Below, in pieces: positions 36,207 through 45,744 of a stretch of 64,000 nucleotides of DNA (position 1 is the first letter of the stretch; every line of letters starts with the position of its first letter). The notes below the pieces were generated by a model, which was not told the DNA's origin, did no database searches, and worked only from the letters and a program-made list of their open reading frames with translations. Both the position numbers and the translations under genes were made by a program. This DNA comes from Comamonadaceae bacterium (GTDB lineage Bacteria > Pseudomonadota > Gammaproteobacteria > Burkholderiales > Burkholderiaceae_C): contig CANFWH010000002.1 in assembly GCA_947450645.1 (NCBI GenBank), positions 62,001 to 126,000 on the forward strand, written 5' to 3'.

Positions 36207-37889
36207 ATGACAGCCCCTGCAAACCCCATCGTTGACTACCGCACATCACCCGACCAGTACAAACATTGGTCATACAAAATCGAGGGTCGCATTGCAACGC
36301 TCAGCCTCAACATCAACGAAGACGCAGGCATTCGCCCTGGCTACAAACTCAAGTTGAACTCCTACGATTTGGGCGTGGACATTGAACTCCATGACGCGCT
36401 GCAGCGCATTCGCTTTTGCCATCCCGATGTGGCGACTGTGGTGGTGACCTCGGGCAAAGACCGCATCTTTTGCTCGGGCGCGAACATCTTCATGCTCGGC
36501 GTGTCATCGCACGCTTGGAAAGTTAACTTTTGCAAGTTCACCAACGAAACCCGCAACGGCATGGAAGACTCCAGCCAGCACGATGGCCTCAAGTTTTTAG
36601 CGGCCGTCAACGGTGCGTGTGCTGGTGGCGGTTACGAGCTGGCACTGGCTTGCGACGAAATTTATTTGGTCGATGACCGCGCATCGGCTGTGTCTCTGCC
36701 CGAAGTGCCGCTCCTTGGCGTATTGCCAGGCACAGGCGGCCTGACACGCGTGACCGACAAACGCAAAGTGCGTCACGATTTGGCCGATATTTTTTGCACC
36801 AGCGTAGAAGGCGTGCGCGGCGTGCGAGCCAAAGAATGGCGCTTGGTGGATGAGGTGATTAAGACGGCTGAATTTAGTGCAGGTATTGCCAAACGTGCCG
36901 ATGAATTGGTGACAACTTCGGGACGCGTGGCAGCCGCTGATGTGGGCAAATCTAAAGGTGTGGAATGGACACGTGTGGAGCGCGAGCTCTCAGCCGACGG
37001 CAACACGCTCAATTACAAAACCGTGCAAGTCAGCATCGACCGCGCCAAGCGCACGGTGAGCTTGACGGTGCTTGCACCCACAACCGCACAACCAACAGAC
37101 GCAGCAGGCATCGAGGCCGCTGGCGTGACTTGGTGGCCGCTGCAATTGGCGCGTGAACTGGACGATGCCATCTTGCATCTGCGCACCAACGAATCTGAAA
37201 TGGGTTTGTGGCTACTCAAATCCAAAGGTGATGCAGCTGCCGTGCTTGCGTCGGATGCCACCTTAATTGCGAACAAAACCCACTGGCTGGTTCGTGCCAC
37301 GATTGGTCATTTGCGCCGCACTTTCTCGCGCATTGATGTGTCCTCGCGTTCGTTGTTCGCGGTGATTGAGCAAGGCTCTTGCTTCGTCGGCTCGCTGTTA
37401 GAAATTGCTCTCGCCGCTGATCGCAGCTACATGTACTGCGAAGCAGGCAGCGACTCAAATCCGCACATCACCGTGAACGATTGCAACTTTGGCATGTTCC
37501 CGATGGCGACCGATCAATCGCGCTTGCAACGTCGCTTCTACGAAGAAGCGCCCGCACTAAATGCCGTGCAGGCCACGTCTGGTAAGGCTTTGACGGGTGC
37601 TGCAGCGCTTGAGCTGGGATTAGTCACCGCCGCACCCGACGATATCGATTGGGCTGATGAAGTACGTTTGGCCTGCGAAGAGCGCATTGCGCTGTCACCC
37701 GATTCACTCACAGGCTTAGAAGCTAATTTGCGCTTTAACGGCAAAGAGACCATGGTGACACGCGTCTTTGGTCGCCTCACTGCGTGGCAGAACTGGATTT
37801 TTGTACGCCCGAACGCCAGCGGCGAACGCGGCGCTTTGAAGCTGTATGGCAAAGGCGAAAAAGCTGCTTTTGATATGAACCGCGTTTAA
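36207..37889 (+). CDS. boxC: 2,3-epoxybenzoyl-CoA dihydrolase (benzoyl-CoA-dihydrodiol lyase) BoxC
   Basis: Ring-opening enzyme of the aerobic hybrid benzoate pathway, converting 2,3-epoxybenzoyl-CoA to 3,4-dehydroadipyl-CoA semialdehyde plus formate. About 560 residues, usual for BoxC, with an enoyl-CoA hydratase-like core (KDRIFCSGANIFMLG; NGACAGGGYELALACDEIYLVDD) and a second crotonase-like half. The ATG at 36207 has AAAAGGAATG upstream; the frame opens at 36156. boxB and boxA follow. Confidence 0.95.
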   Translation: MTAPANPIVDYRTSPDQYKHWSYKIEGRIATLSLNINEDAGIRPGYKLKLNSYDLGVDIELHDALQRIRFCHPDVATVVVTSGKDRIFCSGANIFMLGVSSHAWKVNFCKFTNETRNGMEDSSQHDGLKFLAAVNGACAGGGYELALACDEIYLVDDRASAVSLPEVPLLGVLPGTGGLTRVTDKRKVRHDLADIFCTSVEGVRGVRAKEWRLVDEVIKTAEFSAGIAKRADELVTTSGRVAAADVGKSKGVEWTRVERELSADGNTLNYKTVQVSIDRAKRTVSLTVLAPTTAQPTDAAGIEAAGVTWWPLQLARELDDAILHLRTNESEMGLWLLKSKGDAAAVLASDATLIANKTHWLVRATIGHLRRTFSRIDVSSRSLFAVIEQGSCFVGSLLEIALAADRSYMYCEAGSDSNPHITVNDCNFGMFPMATDQSRLQRRFYEEAPALNAVQATSGKALTGAAALELGLVTAAPDDIDWADEVRLACEERIALSPDSLTGLEANLRFNGKETMVTRVFGRLTAWQNWIFVRPNASGERGALKLYGKGEKAAFDMNRV

Positions 37890-37912
37890 TTATTTTTTAG
37901 AAGGAAATCATC

Positions 37913-39340
37913 ATGTCCGCTATCGACTACCAAGAACTGATCCCCAACAATGTCAATTTGTCAGAAGACAAAACCCTCAAGCGTGCGCTGGAGCATTGGC
38001 AGCCAAACTATGTGCAGTGGTGGAAGGACGTGGGACCTAAAGACTCGAACGAGAGCGAGGTGTACCTGCGTACTGCTGTCAGCGTTGACCCGCAAGGCTG
38101 GGCGACCTTTGGTCACGTGAAGATGCCTGACTACCGCTGGGGCATTTTTATGAACGATCAGATTGCTGATCGCAAAGTTGGCTTTGGCGAGCAACTCGGT
38201 CGTGACGTCTGGCAAGAAGTGCCCGGCGAGCACCGTGCAAACTTGCGCCGCATCATCGTCACGCAAGGCGACACCGAGCCCGCATCGGTCGAGCAGCAGC
38301 GCCACTTGGGGCTGACCGCACCGTCGATGTACGACCTGCGCAATTTGTATCAAGTCAATGTCGAAGAAGGCCGTCACCTATGGGCGATGGTGTTTTTGCT
38401 GCACAAATATTTTGGCCGCGATGGCCGCGAAGAAGGCGATGCGCTGCTTGACCGCCGCTCGGGCGATGCGAACAATCCACGCATCTTGGGTGCATTTAAT
38501 GAACAAACACCCGATTGGTTGTCGTTCTTCATGTTCACTTATTTCACAGATCGTGATGGGAAATTTCAACTTGCCGCCCTTGCAGAGAGCGCATTTGATC
38601 CGCTCTCACGCACCACTAAATTCATGCTGACCGAAGAAGCGCACCACATGTTTGTGGGCGAGTCGGGCATTAGCCGCGTCGTGCAGCGCACTTGCCAAGT
38701 GATGAACGAGCTAAAGACCGACGATCCTGCCAAGCTGCGTGCGGCTGGCGTAATTGATTTGCCCACCGTGCAGCGTTACCTCAATTTCCACTACAGCGTG
38801 ACGATTGATTTGTTTGGCGCGGACGAGTCCAGCAATGCAGCGATCTTCTACAACTCAGGTCTCAAAGGACGCTACGAAGAGACCAAACGCACCGACGACC
38901 ATCGCCTGACAAACCAAACCTACAAAGTCTTGGAAGTGAAGAATGGCACGCTGCAAGAGAAAGAAGTGCCGATGCTGAATGCGCTCAACGAAGTGCTGCG
39001 CGACGACTACATTACTGACTCTGTAGCGGGAGTAGAGCGCTGGAATCGTGTGATTACCAAGGCGGGCATTGATGCCAAGTTGACCGTGCCGCACAAAGCC
39101 TTCAACCGCAAAATTGGTGCGCTCGCAGGACTCAAGCTATCGCCACAAGGTCAGGTCGTCAGCGATGTTGAATTTGCCGCCAATCAAGACAAGTGGTTGC
39201 CAAGCGCGAGCGACCGAGCTTATGTGGCCAGCCTGATGGGGCGTGTGGTCGAGCCAGGTAAGTTTGCCAATTGGATTGCGCCACCCGCGCTGGGCATCAA
39301 CCGCCAGCCTGTAGACTTTGAGTATGTTCGCTTTCACTAA
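37913..39340 (+). CDS. boxB: benzoyl-CoA 2,3-epoxidase subunit BoxB
   Basis: Di-iron oxygenase component forming 2,3-epoxybenzoyl-CoA from benzoyl-CoA, 475 residues as in known BoxB proteins. The iron-ligand helices are visible as VNVEEGRHLWAMVFLLHKYFG and KFMLTEEAHHMFVGESG (Glu/His pairs). AAGGAAATC precedes the ATG. It sits 23 bp after boxC and 23 bp before boxA, its reductase. Confidence 0.96.
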   Translation: MSAIDYQELIPNNVNLSEDKTLKRALEHWQPNYVQWWKDVGPKDSNESEVYLRTAVSVDPQGWATFGHVKMPDYRWGIFMNDQIADRKVGFGEQLGRDVWQEVPGEHRANLRRIIVTQGDTEPASVEQQRHLGLTAPSMYDLRNLYQVNVEEGRHLWAMVFLLHKYFGRDGREEGDALLDRRSGDANNPRILGAFNEQTPDWLSFFMFTYFTDRDGKFQLAALAESAFDPLSRTTKFMLTEEAHHMFVGESGISRVVQRTCQVMNELKTDDPAKLRAAGVIDLPTVQRYLNFHYSVTIDLFGADESSNAAIFYNSGLKGRYEETKRTDDHRLTNQTYKVLEVKNGTLQEKEVPMLNALNEVLRDDYITDSVAGVERWNRVITKAGIDAKLTVPHKAFNRKIGALAGLKLSPQGQVVSDVEFAANQDKWLPSASDRAYVASLMGRVVEPGKFANWIAPPALGINRQPVDFEYVRFH

Positions 39341-39363
39341 ACATCCTCACTAGATAACTCGCT

Positions 39364-40599
39364 ATGCCACAAATCGTCATTCACCAGCATCTGATCGATC
39401 CTGAGATTTGCATTCGTTGTAACACCTGCGAGGCGATTTGCCCCGTGGGTGCGATCACGCATGACTCACGCAACTACGTGGTCAAGGCCGACATCTGCAA
39501 TAACTGCATGGCTTGCATCCCGCCTTGTCCAACGGGTTCGATTGACAACTGGCGTGACGTACCAAAAGAGCAGGCGTATTCGATTGAAGCGCAACTAGGT
39601 TGGGATGAACTGCCTGCTGCTCTAGAGGGCATATCTGCTCTGGCTTCTGAGAGCCTTGCCCCTGCAAGCGCCAGTCCATCTGGCCTAGCGGGCAATACGC
39701 AAGTGGGAAGCATCATGGCGCCCCATTCAGCGGCGACGCCTGTCACCAACACACACACACCAAAAAATCCGATCACAGCCAAAGTAGTAGGCAACCACCG
39801 CGTCACGTTGCTGGGCACATCCAGCGACACGCACCACATCGTGCTCGACTTCGGTACGCAGCAGTTTCCCGTGCTGGAAGGTCAGTCCATCGGCATCATT
39901 CCTACGGGCGTGGATGCCAGCGGCAAAGCACATTACCCACGTCAGTATTCGATAGCATCGCCGCGTAATGGCGAGCGTGCAGGCTACAATAATCTCTCGC
40001 TCACCGTGAAGCGCGTACTCGCTGATCATGACGGCAAGCCCACAGTGGGCGTGGCTTCCAACTACGTGTGCGATTTAAAAGTGGGTGACGAAGTACAAGT
40101 CACGGGGCCCTTTGGTGCAAGCTTTTTAATGCCCAATCATGCGGGCAGCAACATCGTGATGATTTGCACAGGCACAGGCAGCGCACCGATGCGCGCTATG
40201 ACCGAGTGGCGCAGACGCGAACGCACAGCGGGTACGCCGAACAGCGGCAAACTCATGTTATTTTTTGGCGCCCGAACCAAGGAAGAGCTACCGTATTTTG
40301 GTCCGCTACAAAATCTACCTAAAGACTTCATCGACATTCACTTTGCGTTTTCGCGTGCTCCCGATCCGCTAGGTCACGGCAGCAAACGTTATGTGCAAGA
40401 TGTGATGCACGAGCAAGCCAGCAGTGTGGCTGCACTGCTCAAAGATGCGAATACCTACTTTTATGTTTGTGGACTCAAGAGCATGGAAACAGGCGTGTTA
40501 GATGCACTCAAAGACATTGCCACAAGCGCGAAGCTTGACTGGGCAAGGCTTCAGGACGAGATGCGTGTGCAGGGGCGGTTGCATTTAGAGACGTATTAA
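39364..40599 (+). CDS. boxA: benzoyl-CoA 2,3-epoxidase reductase subunit BoxA
   Basis: Electron-transfer partner of BoxB, 411 residues. The N-terminal ferredoxin domain has two [4Fe-4S] motifs ([14 protein letters not shown] and [14 protein letters not shown]). A variable linker (about residues 75-140, containing an (AC)6 run at 39749-39760) follows. The C-terminal ferredoxin-NADP reductase domain has the flavin motif [13 protein letters not shown] and the NADP motif [14 protein letters not shown]. It is the last gene of boxCBA and converges with pmbA without a clear terminator. Confidence 0.95.
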   Translation: MPQIVIHQHLIDPEICIRCNTCEAICPVGAITHDSRNYVVKADICNNCMACIPPCPTGSIDNWRDVPKEQAYSIEAQLGWDELPAALEGISALASESLAPASASPSGLAGNTQVGSIMAPHSAATPVTNTHTPKNPITAKVVGNHRVTLLGTSSDTHHIVLDFGTQQFPVLEGQSIGIIPTGVDASGKAHYPRQYSIASPRNGERAGYNNLSLTVKRVLADHDGKPTVGVASNYVCDLKVGDEVQVTGPFGASFLMPNHAGSNIVMICTGTGSAPMRAMTEWRRRERTAGTPNSGKLMLFFGARTKEELPYFGPLQNLPKDFIDIHFAFSRAPDPLGHGSKRYVQDVMHEQASSVAALLKDANTYFYVCGLKSMETGVLDALKDIATSAKLDWARLQDEMRVQGRLHLETY

Positions 40600-40615
40600 A
40601 GCACCTTCTAAAGCT

Positions 40616-42040
40616 TTAACTTCCCGCCACCTTCATGCGGTTAATCAGCACCGAGCCAATCGTCTTCGCGCCGTAGTTGTAGGTGTCTGCACCTACGGCT
40701 TGAATCCCTAGGAACATATCTTTCAAATTGCCCGCAATCGTGATTTCGTGCACGGGGTACGCGATGCGGCCGTTCTCCACCCAATAGCCGCTTGCGCCGC
40801 GTGAGTAGTCACCCGTGACGTAGTTCACGCCCTGCCCCATGAGCTCGGTCACAAAGAGACCTGTGCCTAATTTTTTGAGCATGTCATCCAAATCGTCCGC
40901 CGCTTTTGTTTTGGTGGATGTGAGGGTGAGGTTGTGCGAGCCGCCCGCGTTGCCTGTGCTTTTCATCCCGAGTTTGCGTGCCGAATAGCTGCTCAAAAAG
41001 TAGCCTTCAACTTTGCCATCCGTGACGATTTGACGCTTTTGCGTTTGCACGCCCTCTTCGTCAAACGGCGCGCTGCCTTTGCCTTTGAGTACAAACGGAT
41101 CGTCTTCGATGTTGATATGTTGAGGCAGCACGAGTTTGCCCAAACTGCCTTCTAAAAACGTGGTCTTGCGGTACAGTGCACCGCCGCTGGTGGCTTGCAC
41201 ATAACCGCCCAAGAGCCCCACAGCCATGCTGGACTCGAACAACACGGCGCACGTGCGGGTGCTCAGTTTTTTGGCGTTGAGCCTAGAGAGCGCTCGCTCG
41301 GCGGCGTAGCGACCCACCGCCTCGGGGCTGGACATCTCAGTCGCATCGCGCATCGAGGTATGCCACGAGCCTTGCTGCATATCAGCACCCTGGCGTTTGG
41401 AGTTGGCAGCAATCGGTGCCACCGATAAGCTATGCCGCGAACTGGCGTAGCCGCCTTCAAATGCGATGTCGCTTCCACGCAAATGAGCTGCCCAAAAATG
41501 GCTTTGCTGCGCCGACACGCCTGCGCCCTCAGAATTGACCACGCGCTTGTCTGTGCCCATGGCCGCCGCCTCGCAGCTCAGTGCGAGCACGAGCGCTTGC
41601 TCGCTGGTCAAGTCCCACGGATGAAATAAATCAAGATCGGGTTGCTTGCCGTTTTTAAACGTGGCGTAGTCGCCAATCGCGGGCAAACCCGCCATATCGT
41701 CCGCCGCCGTAAAGCGGGCAATATCAAACGCCGCTTGCACGGTTTGCTTGACGGCGCTATCCGAGAAATCCGACGTGCTGGCGTTGCCACGGCGCTGCCC
41801 CACATACACCGTCACGCCTAGCGATTTGTCGCGGTTGCGCTCTACGTTCTCTAACTCACCAAGGCGGGCAGAAACCGATAGGCCGCAGCCCTCGGATGCT
41901 TCAGAAGCCGCATCGGTCGCGCCCAATTTTTTGGCATGTGCTAAGGCGCTATGCGTCAGCTCTTGAAAAAATGCGGGGGAGTAGCTAAAGCCGTGGAGCG
42001 GTGAACTTTGGAGCTTAGCTTGGAGGGATTTATTTGTCAT
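40616..42040 (-). CDS. pmbA: metalloprotease PmbA/TldE
   Basis: Partner of TldD in the TldD/TldE zinc protease that matures peptides such as microcins and degrades unfolded peptides. About 474 residues from MTNKSLQAKLQ; the frame opens at 42055. Typical stretches are ALAHAKKLGATDAASEASEG, FESSMAVGLLGGYVQATSGGALYRK and the C-terminal GNAGGSHNLTLTSTKT, GLFVTELMGQGVNYVTGDYSRGASGYWVENG. As usual for PmbA the HExxxH motif of TldD is absent. It is divergent from darP. Confidence 0.93.
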   Translation of the reverse strand: MTNKSLQAKLQSSPLHGFSYSPAFFQELTHSALAHAKKLGATDAASEASEGCGLSVSARLGELENVERNRDKSLGVTVYVGQRRGNASTSDFSDSAVKQTVQAAFDIARFTAADDMAGLPAIGDYATFKNGKQPDLDLFHPWDLTSEQALVLALSCEAAAMGTDKRVVNSEGAGVSAQQSHFWAAHLRGSDIAFEGGYASSRHSLSVAPIAANSKRQGADMQQGSWHTSMRDATEMSSPEAVGRYAAERALSRLNAKKLSTRTCAVLFESSMAVGLLGGYVQATSGGALYRKTTFLEGSLGKLVLPQHINIEDDPFVLKGKGSAPFDEEGVQTQKRQIVTDGKVEGYFLSSYSARKLGMKSTGNAGGSHNLTLTSTKTKAADDLDDMLKKLGTGLFVTELMGQGVNYVTGDYSRGASGYWVENGRIAYPVHEITIAGNLKDMFLGIQAVGADTYNYGAKTIGSVLINRMKVAGS

Positions 42041-42062
42041 GGCGTCAATTATCATTGGACTT

Positions 42063-42488
42063 ATGACTGGAAAAATGAAAAAAGGTTACTACGTCAAAGG
42101 CCACTTTGTGGCCGATGGTAGTGAGCGCGACCTAGAACTCAAGCGCGAACGCAAGGCCGAGAGCCAAATCGACCCCGACAAACCGACTCGTACCGAGATG
42201 AAAGCCGTTAGCGATGCGCTGCAAAAACTCGGCGTTCAACTGATTTCGCTAAGGGACGATTTGCTCGCCTCACTCGACTTGCCCGAAACGCTGATCAAAG
42301 CGATTGATGAGCACAACCGCATCACGCACCGCGAAGGCAAACGCCGCCTTGTGCAGTTTGTGGGCAAGCTGATGCGCAAGCTGGACGACGAGCAATTAGC
42401 GGCGATTAATGCAGCGCTACGGGATCAAGCACGCGGTGTGCCACGTATCCCGAAAGCGAAGGTTGCAGACGAGTCTAGCGATGACTGA
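42063..42488 (+). CDS. darP: ribosome-associated protein DarP/YjgA (DUF615)
   Basis: Small basic protein of the DUF615/YjgA family, associated with late 50S ribosome assembly. About 141 residues from MTGKMKKGYYVKGHFVADG; the frame opens at 42039 and another ATG is at 42075. Conserved segments are KAVSDALQKLGVQLISLRDDLLASLDLP and ITHREGKRRLVQFVGKLMRKLD. It overlaps mogA by 8 bp. The pmbA-yjgA-mogA neighbourhood is common in betaproteobacteria. Confidence 0.9.
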   Translation: MTGKMKKGYYVKGHFVADGSERDLELKRERKAESQIDPDKPTRTEMKAVSDALQKLGVQLISLRDDLLASLDLPETLIKAIDEHNRITHREGKRRLVQFVGKLMRKLDDEQLAAINAALRDQARGVPRIPKAKVADESSDD

Positions 42489-43038
42489 TCTACTTGATCC
42501 CATCAAAATCGGCATCGTCTCGTGCAGCGACCGTGCCAGCACGGGCGTGTACGAAGACAAAGGTTTGCCTGCGCTCAAAGAGTGGCTAGGCAAAGCCATT
42601 AAGAACCCGATCACGTTTGAGGCGAGACTGATCCCCGATGAGCAAGCCGTGATTAGTCAAACGCTGATTGAGTTAGTGGACGCGGGCTGCTCGCTCGTAC
42701 TCACCACTGGCGGCACTGGCCCCAGCCTGCGCGATGTCACTGTGGAAGCCACGCTGGCTGTGGCTCACAAAGAAATGCCTGGTTTTGGCGAGCAGATGCG
42801 CCAGATCAGTTTAAAGTTTGTGCCCACCGCGATTTTGTCGCGTCAAACGGCAGTGATTAGAGACAAGGCGCTCATCATCAATTTGCCGGGGCAACCTAAG
42901 GCGATTGCGGAGACCTTAGACGGCGGCATCTTTGCAGCAGTGCCGTATTGCGTCGATTTGATTGGCGGGCCGTATATCGAAACAGTTGACTCTGTGTGCA
43001 AGGCGTTTAGACCGAAGTCAGCGATCAGAACTCACTAG
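42481..43038 (+). CDS. mogA: molybdopterin adenylyltransferase
   Basis: MogA/MoaB-family enzyme adenylating molybdopterin in molybdenum cofactor synthesis, 185 residues from MTDLLDPIKIGIVSCSDRAS. The signature is LVLTTGGTGPSLRDVTVEATLAVAHKEMPGF and the close is ALIINLPGQPKAIAETLDGG. The start overlaps the darP stop. It converges with the AAA/DUF4143 gene, 19 bp apart. Confidence 0.93.
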   Translation: MTDLLDPIKIGIVSCSDRASTGVYEDKGLPALKEWLGKAIKNPITFEARLIPDEQAVISQTLIELVDAGCSLVLTTGGTGPSLRDVTVEATLAVAHKEMPGFGEQMRQISLKFVPTAILSRQTAVIRDKALIINLPGQPKAIAETLDGGIFAAVPYCVDLIGGPYIETVDSVCKAFRPKSAIRTH

Positions 43039-43057
43039 CAATAAGCAGCGCCATCGG

Positions 43058-44227
43058 TCAGCGAACTTGCAAGCCACGCCAGCCATAAACTTGCCAGTCG
43101 CTGCGCATCTGGTTATCTTGTCCACCGTAAATAACACGGCCTGTTGCTAAATGCGCACCAAAATCTTTGGCAAATTGCGCTAGTCCCTTGAAGTAATCAC
43201 CATTGACGGTTGCGCCTGCTTTGATTTCGATCGCGTGAACTTTGCCCGCTTCCGGGATGAGTAAGTCAATTTCATGTCCGAGGGAGTCACGGTAAAAGTA
43301 AAGTGGCTCGGAATCACCGTGATGCCATTTTTCTTTTAGCGCTTCCATCACGATAAAGTTTTCAAAAAGCGCACCCCACAGCGGATCCCGCGTCACTTGA
43401 TCAGCCTCGCGTAAGCCCAATAGCCACGCTGCCAATCCGACATCGTAAAAATAAAGTTTAGGACTACGAATGAGGCGCTTGCTGGTATTGGTAAACCAAG
43501 GTTGGAGCAAATAAACAATACAGCTGGTTTGCAGTAAATCTAGCCACGCTTGTGCAGTAGCATGTGCAATGCCCGCATCCATCGCCAAGTTACTGAGGTT
43601 GAGCAGCTGACCCGTTCGGCCTGCGCACAGCCTCACAAAGCGCTCGAACCGCTGTAAATCATGTACGGCGGTAAGCTCACGCAAATCACGTTCAACGTAG
43701 CTAGAAAAGTAATCTGCTAATGCTTGACTGGGATTGAGCTTGCGGTCGTGAATACGTGGATAAAAACCATTCAAGATGACTTGACTCGCCGTTTGCTTTT
43801 GGTAATTTGGGACTAAGCGGCACAACTCAGACAAGCTCATGGGTAAGAGGCGCAAGATGGCAGTACGACCTGCCAGTGATTGCGTGACACTGCGCATCAG
43901 CTCAAATTGCTGGCTACCCGTTAGTACAAAGCGGCCAGGCGTTGGATCGCTATCGACCATCGTCTGCAAATAGGAGGGTAGCTCTGGCACGCGCTGAATT
44001 TCATCAAAAATAGCTCCGCCTTGGTAGGTACTCAAGAAACCACGCGGATCGTTTTGCGCAAAGCGACGCACATCTGGATCTTCTAAAGAAACGTAGGGTT
44101 TGTTTGCACACTCTGTTTTTGCCAAAGTGGTCTTACCGCTTTGCCTAGGGCCAGTGAGCGTCACGACCGGGTACTTAGCGAGCGCTTGTTGAAAGAAAGG
44201 GGCAATGTCGCGTTGAATCATGCCCAC
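43058..44227 (-). CDS. AAA ATPase with DUF4143 domain
   Basis: A 389-residue ATPase of the widespread AAA_14/DUF4143 family, whose biological role is unknown. The N-terminal P-loop is GPRQSGKTTLAK, with Walker B near GGAIFDEIQRVPELPSYL and an arginine-rich sensor region (FVLTGSQQFELMRSVTQSLAGRT). The C-terminal DUF4143 part shows LYFYDVGLAAWLLG, GALFENFIVMEALKE and the nuclease-like YFYRDSLGHEIDLLIPEAGKVHAIEIKAG (PD-(D/E)xK-like). Such genes are patchily distributed and probably horizontally mobile. A 12-bp inverted repeat lies just upstream of its start. Confidence 0.87.
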   Translation of the reverse strand: MGMIQRDIAPFFQQALAKYPVVTLTGPRQSGKTTLAKTECANKPYVSLEDPDVRRFAQNDPRGFLSTYQGGAIFDEIQRVPELPSYLQTMVDSDPTPGRFVLTGSQQFELMRSVTQSLAGRTAILRLLPMSLSELCRLVPNYQKQTASQVILNGFYPRIHDRKLNPSQALADYFSSYVERDLRELTAVHDLQRFERFVRLCAGRTGQLLNLSNLAMDAGIAHATAQAWLDLLQTSCIVYLLQPWFTNTSKRLIRSPKLYFYDVGLAAWLLGLREADQVTRDPLWGALFENFIVMEALKEKWHHGDSEPLYFYRDSLGHEIDLLIPEAGKVHAIEIKAGATVNGDYFKGLAQFAKDFGAHLATGRVIYGGQDNQMRSDWQVYGWRGLQVR

Positions 44228-44254
44228 ATTCTAAATGAATGCCTACTCAAATTC

Positions 44255-44287
44255 CTGCAATTTCACAAAAATTTCGTGAAATTGCAG
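44255..44287. repeat. 12-bp inverted repeat upstream of the AAA/DUF4143 gene
   Basis: CTGCAATTTCAC (44255-44266) and GTGAAATTGCAG (44276-44287) are perfectly complementary around a 9-nt AT-rich centre. The match extends three more base pairs after one mismatch. There is no T-run on either side, so it is unlikely to be a simple terminator. Its place, 28 bp before the ATPase start and 26 bp after the cysE stop, suits an operator or the edge of an inserted element. Confidence 0.6.
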
Positions 44288-44312
44288 AAATTATTGCACG
44301 CTATTAAACCAA

Positions 44313-44915
44313 CTACCCCTCTAAATCTTCGTCGGTAATGCCGTAAGCCGTGAAAGCCGCGCCGCTATTGACTTCCAGCGACACACCCTCTTTCGGCATG
44401 ATGATGCGAGCAGGAATGCCCACCGCCGTTGCGCCCGCAGGCACAGGCTTAATCACCACCGCGTTGCTACCAATCTTGGCGCCATCGCCCACGGTAAAAC
44501 CACCCAGCACTTTGGCGCCCGCGCTCACGACCACGTTTTTGCCAAGGGTTGGATGACGCTTCACACCTTTGTAGAGCGACGTGCCGCCCAGCGTGACGCC
44601 TTGGTATATCGTGCAGCCGTCGCCAATCTCGGCGGTCTCGCCCACCACCACGCCCATGGCGTGATCGAAAAAGACACGTTCACCCACGATGGCACCTGGA
44701 TGAATCTCGATGCCCGTCAGCCATCGCGAAAACACTGAGAGGAAACGCCCAAACCACTTGATGCCAAAAATGTTGCTCATCCAGCAGGCATGCGCCACGC
44801 GGTGCAGCATCACGGCGTGCAGGCCTGGGTAGCACGTGAGCACCTCGAACCAATGGCGCGCTGCGGGGTCGCGCTCTAGGATGCAGGCAATGTCTTGTCG
44901 GATTCGTTTAAACAT
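44313..44915 (-). CDS. cysE: serine O-acetyltransferase
   Basis: First committed enzyme of cysteine synthesis (acetyl-CoA plus serine to O-acetylserine). 200 residues: an N-terminal helical part (MFKRIRQDIACILERDPAAR) and the left-handed beta-helix with hexapeptide repeats (EIHPGAIVGERVFFDHAMGVVVGETAEIGDGCTIYQGVTLGG). The catalytic His is in GVKRHPTLG. Compared with the roughly 250-residue Burkholderiales enzymes I recall, the C-terminal tail after FTAYGITDEDLEG is short. The stop lies beside the inverted repeat, so a truncation is possible. It is downstream of trmJ. Confidence 0.92.
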   Translation of the reverse strand: MFKRIRQDIACILERDPAARHWFEVLTCYPGLHAVMLHRVAHACWMSNIFGIKWFGRFLSVFSRWLTGIEIHPGAIVGERVFFDHAMGVVVGETAEIGDGCTIYQGVTLGGTSLYKGVKRHPTLGKNVVVSAGAKVLGGFTVGDGAKIGSNAVVIKPVPAGATAVGIPARIIMPKEGVSLEVNSGAAFTAYGITDEDLEG

Positions 44916-44924
44916 GAGTCGATT

Positions 44925-45698
44925 CTAAGAGCGCTGAGCCGCTCTGGCGATACCTCTGAGGATGTTTATTTCTTCGTCTCTCAGCTGGGCTCGATTAAAA
45001 ATTTGCTGCATTCTTGGCAGCAGCTTCATAGGTAAGTTGGGGTCTAAATAGCCAATCTCAAGCATCATCTCCTCCCAGTGTTTGAGCAATCCAGCAATCT
45101 GCTTGGCATCTGCCATTTTTTTAGATTCGACGTGTGGATTGGCGGCATCCGTCACTGGATATTCTGGCCACGTTTTGGCTTGAATCAATTGCCACTCATA
45201 CGCAATCAACTGAATCGCCGAAGCCAAATTGAGCGAACCAAACTTCGGGTTCGTCGGGATTTGCAGCGCTACATGGCAGCGGTACACGTCCTCGTTTTTC
45301 ATGCCGTAGCGTTCGGAGCCAAATAGAAAGGCAATGCCAGTGTCGATGGAGTCAATGCTTGCATCGTTGCCGGCGGTAGCTACATTCCGCGCAGCAAACG
45401 CCTCCAGATGCTCTCTGGGCGCACGGGTGGGTGGGCCAAAATCGCGCGCTGTCATTGCCGTGGCGCACAAGTGCGTCATACCGTCCAGCGCTTCGTCTAG
45501 CGTCTCCACAATGCGGCATTTGTCGAGCACATCGTTGGCGCCGCTGGCACGCTGAATGGTCTCTTCGCGGCGCAGCACGTTTCCCCAGCGCGGCGCGACC
45601 AAAACCATGTCGTCAAAACCCATGGTTTTAATGGCGCGCGCAGCCGCCCCCACGTTTCCTGCGTGGCTGGTATTCATCAAGATAAAACGTGTCTGCAT
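44925..45698 (-). CDS. trmJ: tRNA (cytidine/uridine-2'-O)-methyltransferase TrmJ family
   Basis: SPOUT-class RNA methyltransferase modifying position 32 of tRNAs in TrmJ; about 257 residues from MQTRFILMNTSHAGNVGAAARAIKTMGF. The knot motifs are FLFGSERYGMKNEDVYRCHVALQIPTNPKFGSLNLASAIQLIAYEW. A helical C-terminal extension typical of TrmJ follows. The ATG at 45698 is chosen over the longer open frame. It is divergent from suhB (46 bp) and directly upstream of cysE. Confidence 0.92.
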   Translation of the reverse strand: MQTRFILMNTSHAGNVGAAARAIKTMGFDDMVLVAPRWGNVLRREETIQRASGANDVLDKCRIVETLDEALDGMTHLCATAMTARDFGPPTRAPREHLEAFAARNVATAGNDASIDSIDTGIAFLFGSERYGMKNEDVYRCHVALQIPTNPKFGSLNLASAIQLIAYEWQLIQAKTWPEYPVTDAANPHVESKKMADAKQIAGLLKHWEEMMLEIGYLDPNLPMKLLPRMQQIFNRAQLRDEEINILRGIARAAQRS

Positions 45699-45744
45699 GA
45701 GCAATAAATCATAAAAATAGGTGGGGCAGGTAAAATGGTCGGTT

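Noticed and set aside
39749-39760. (AC)6 run in boxA as a phase-variable microsatellite
   Set aside because: Only six dinucleotide units within a tolerant linker; too short to expect frequent slippage.
40598-40621. Possible bidirectional terminator between boxA and pmbA
   Set aside because: Only a 6-bp AT-rich stem (TAAAGC/GCTTTA) with a large loop; not convincing.
43058-44227. Transposase or toxin reading of the AAA/DUF4143 gene
   Set aside because: It has P-loop and DUF4143 motifs, no transposase catalytic triad, and no partner antitoxin ORF next to it.
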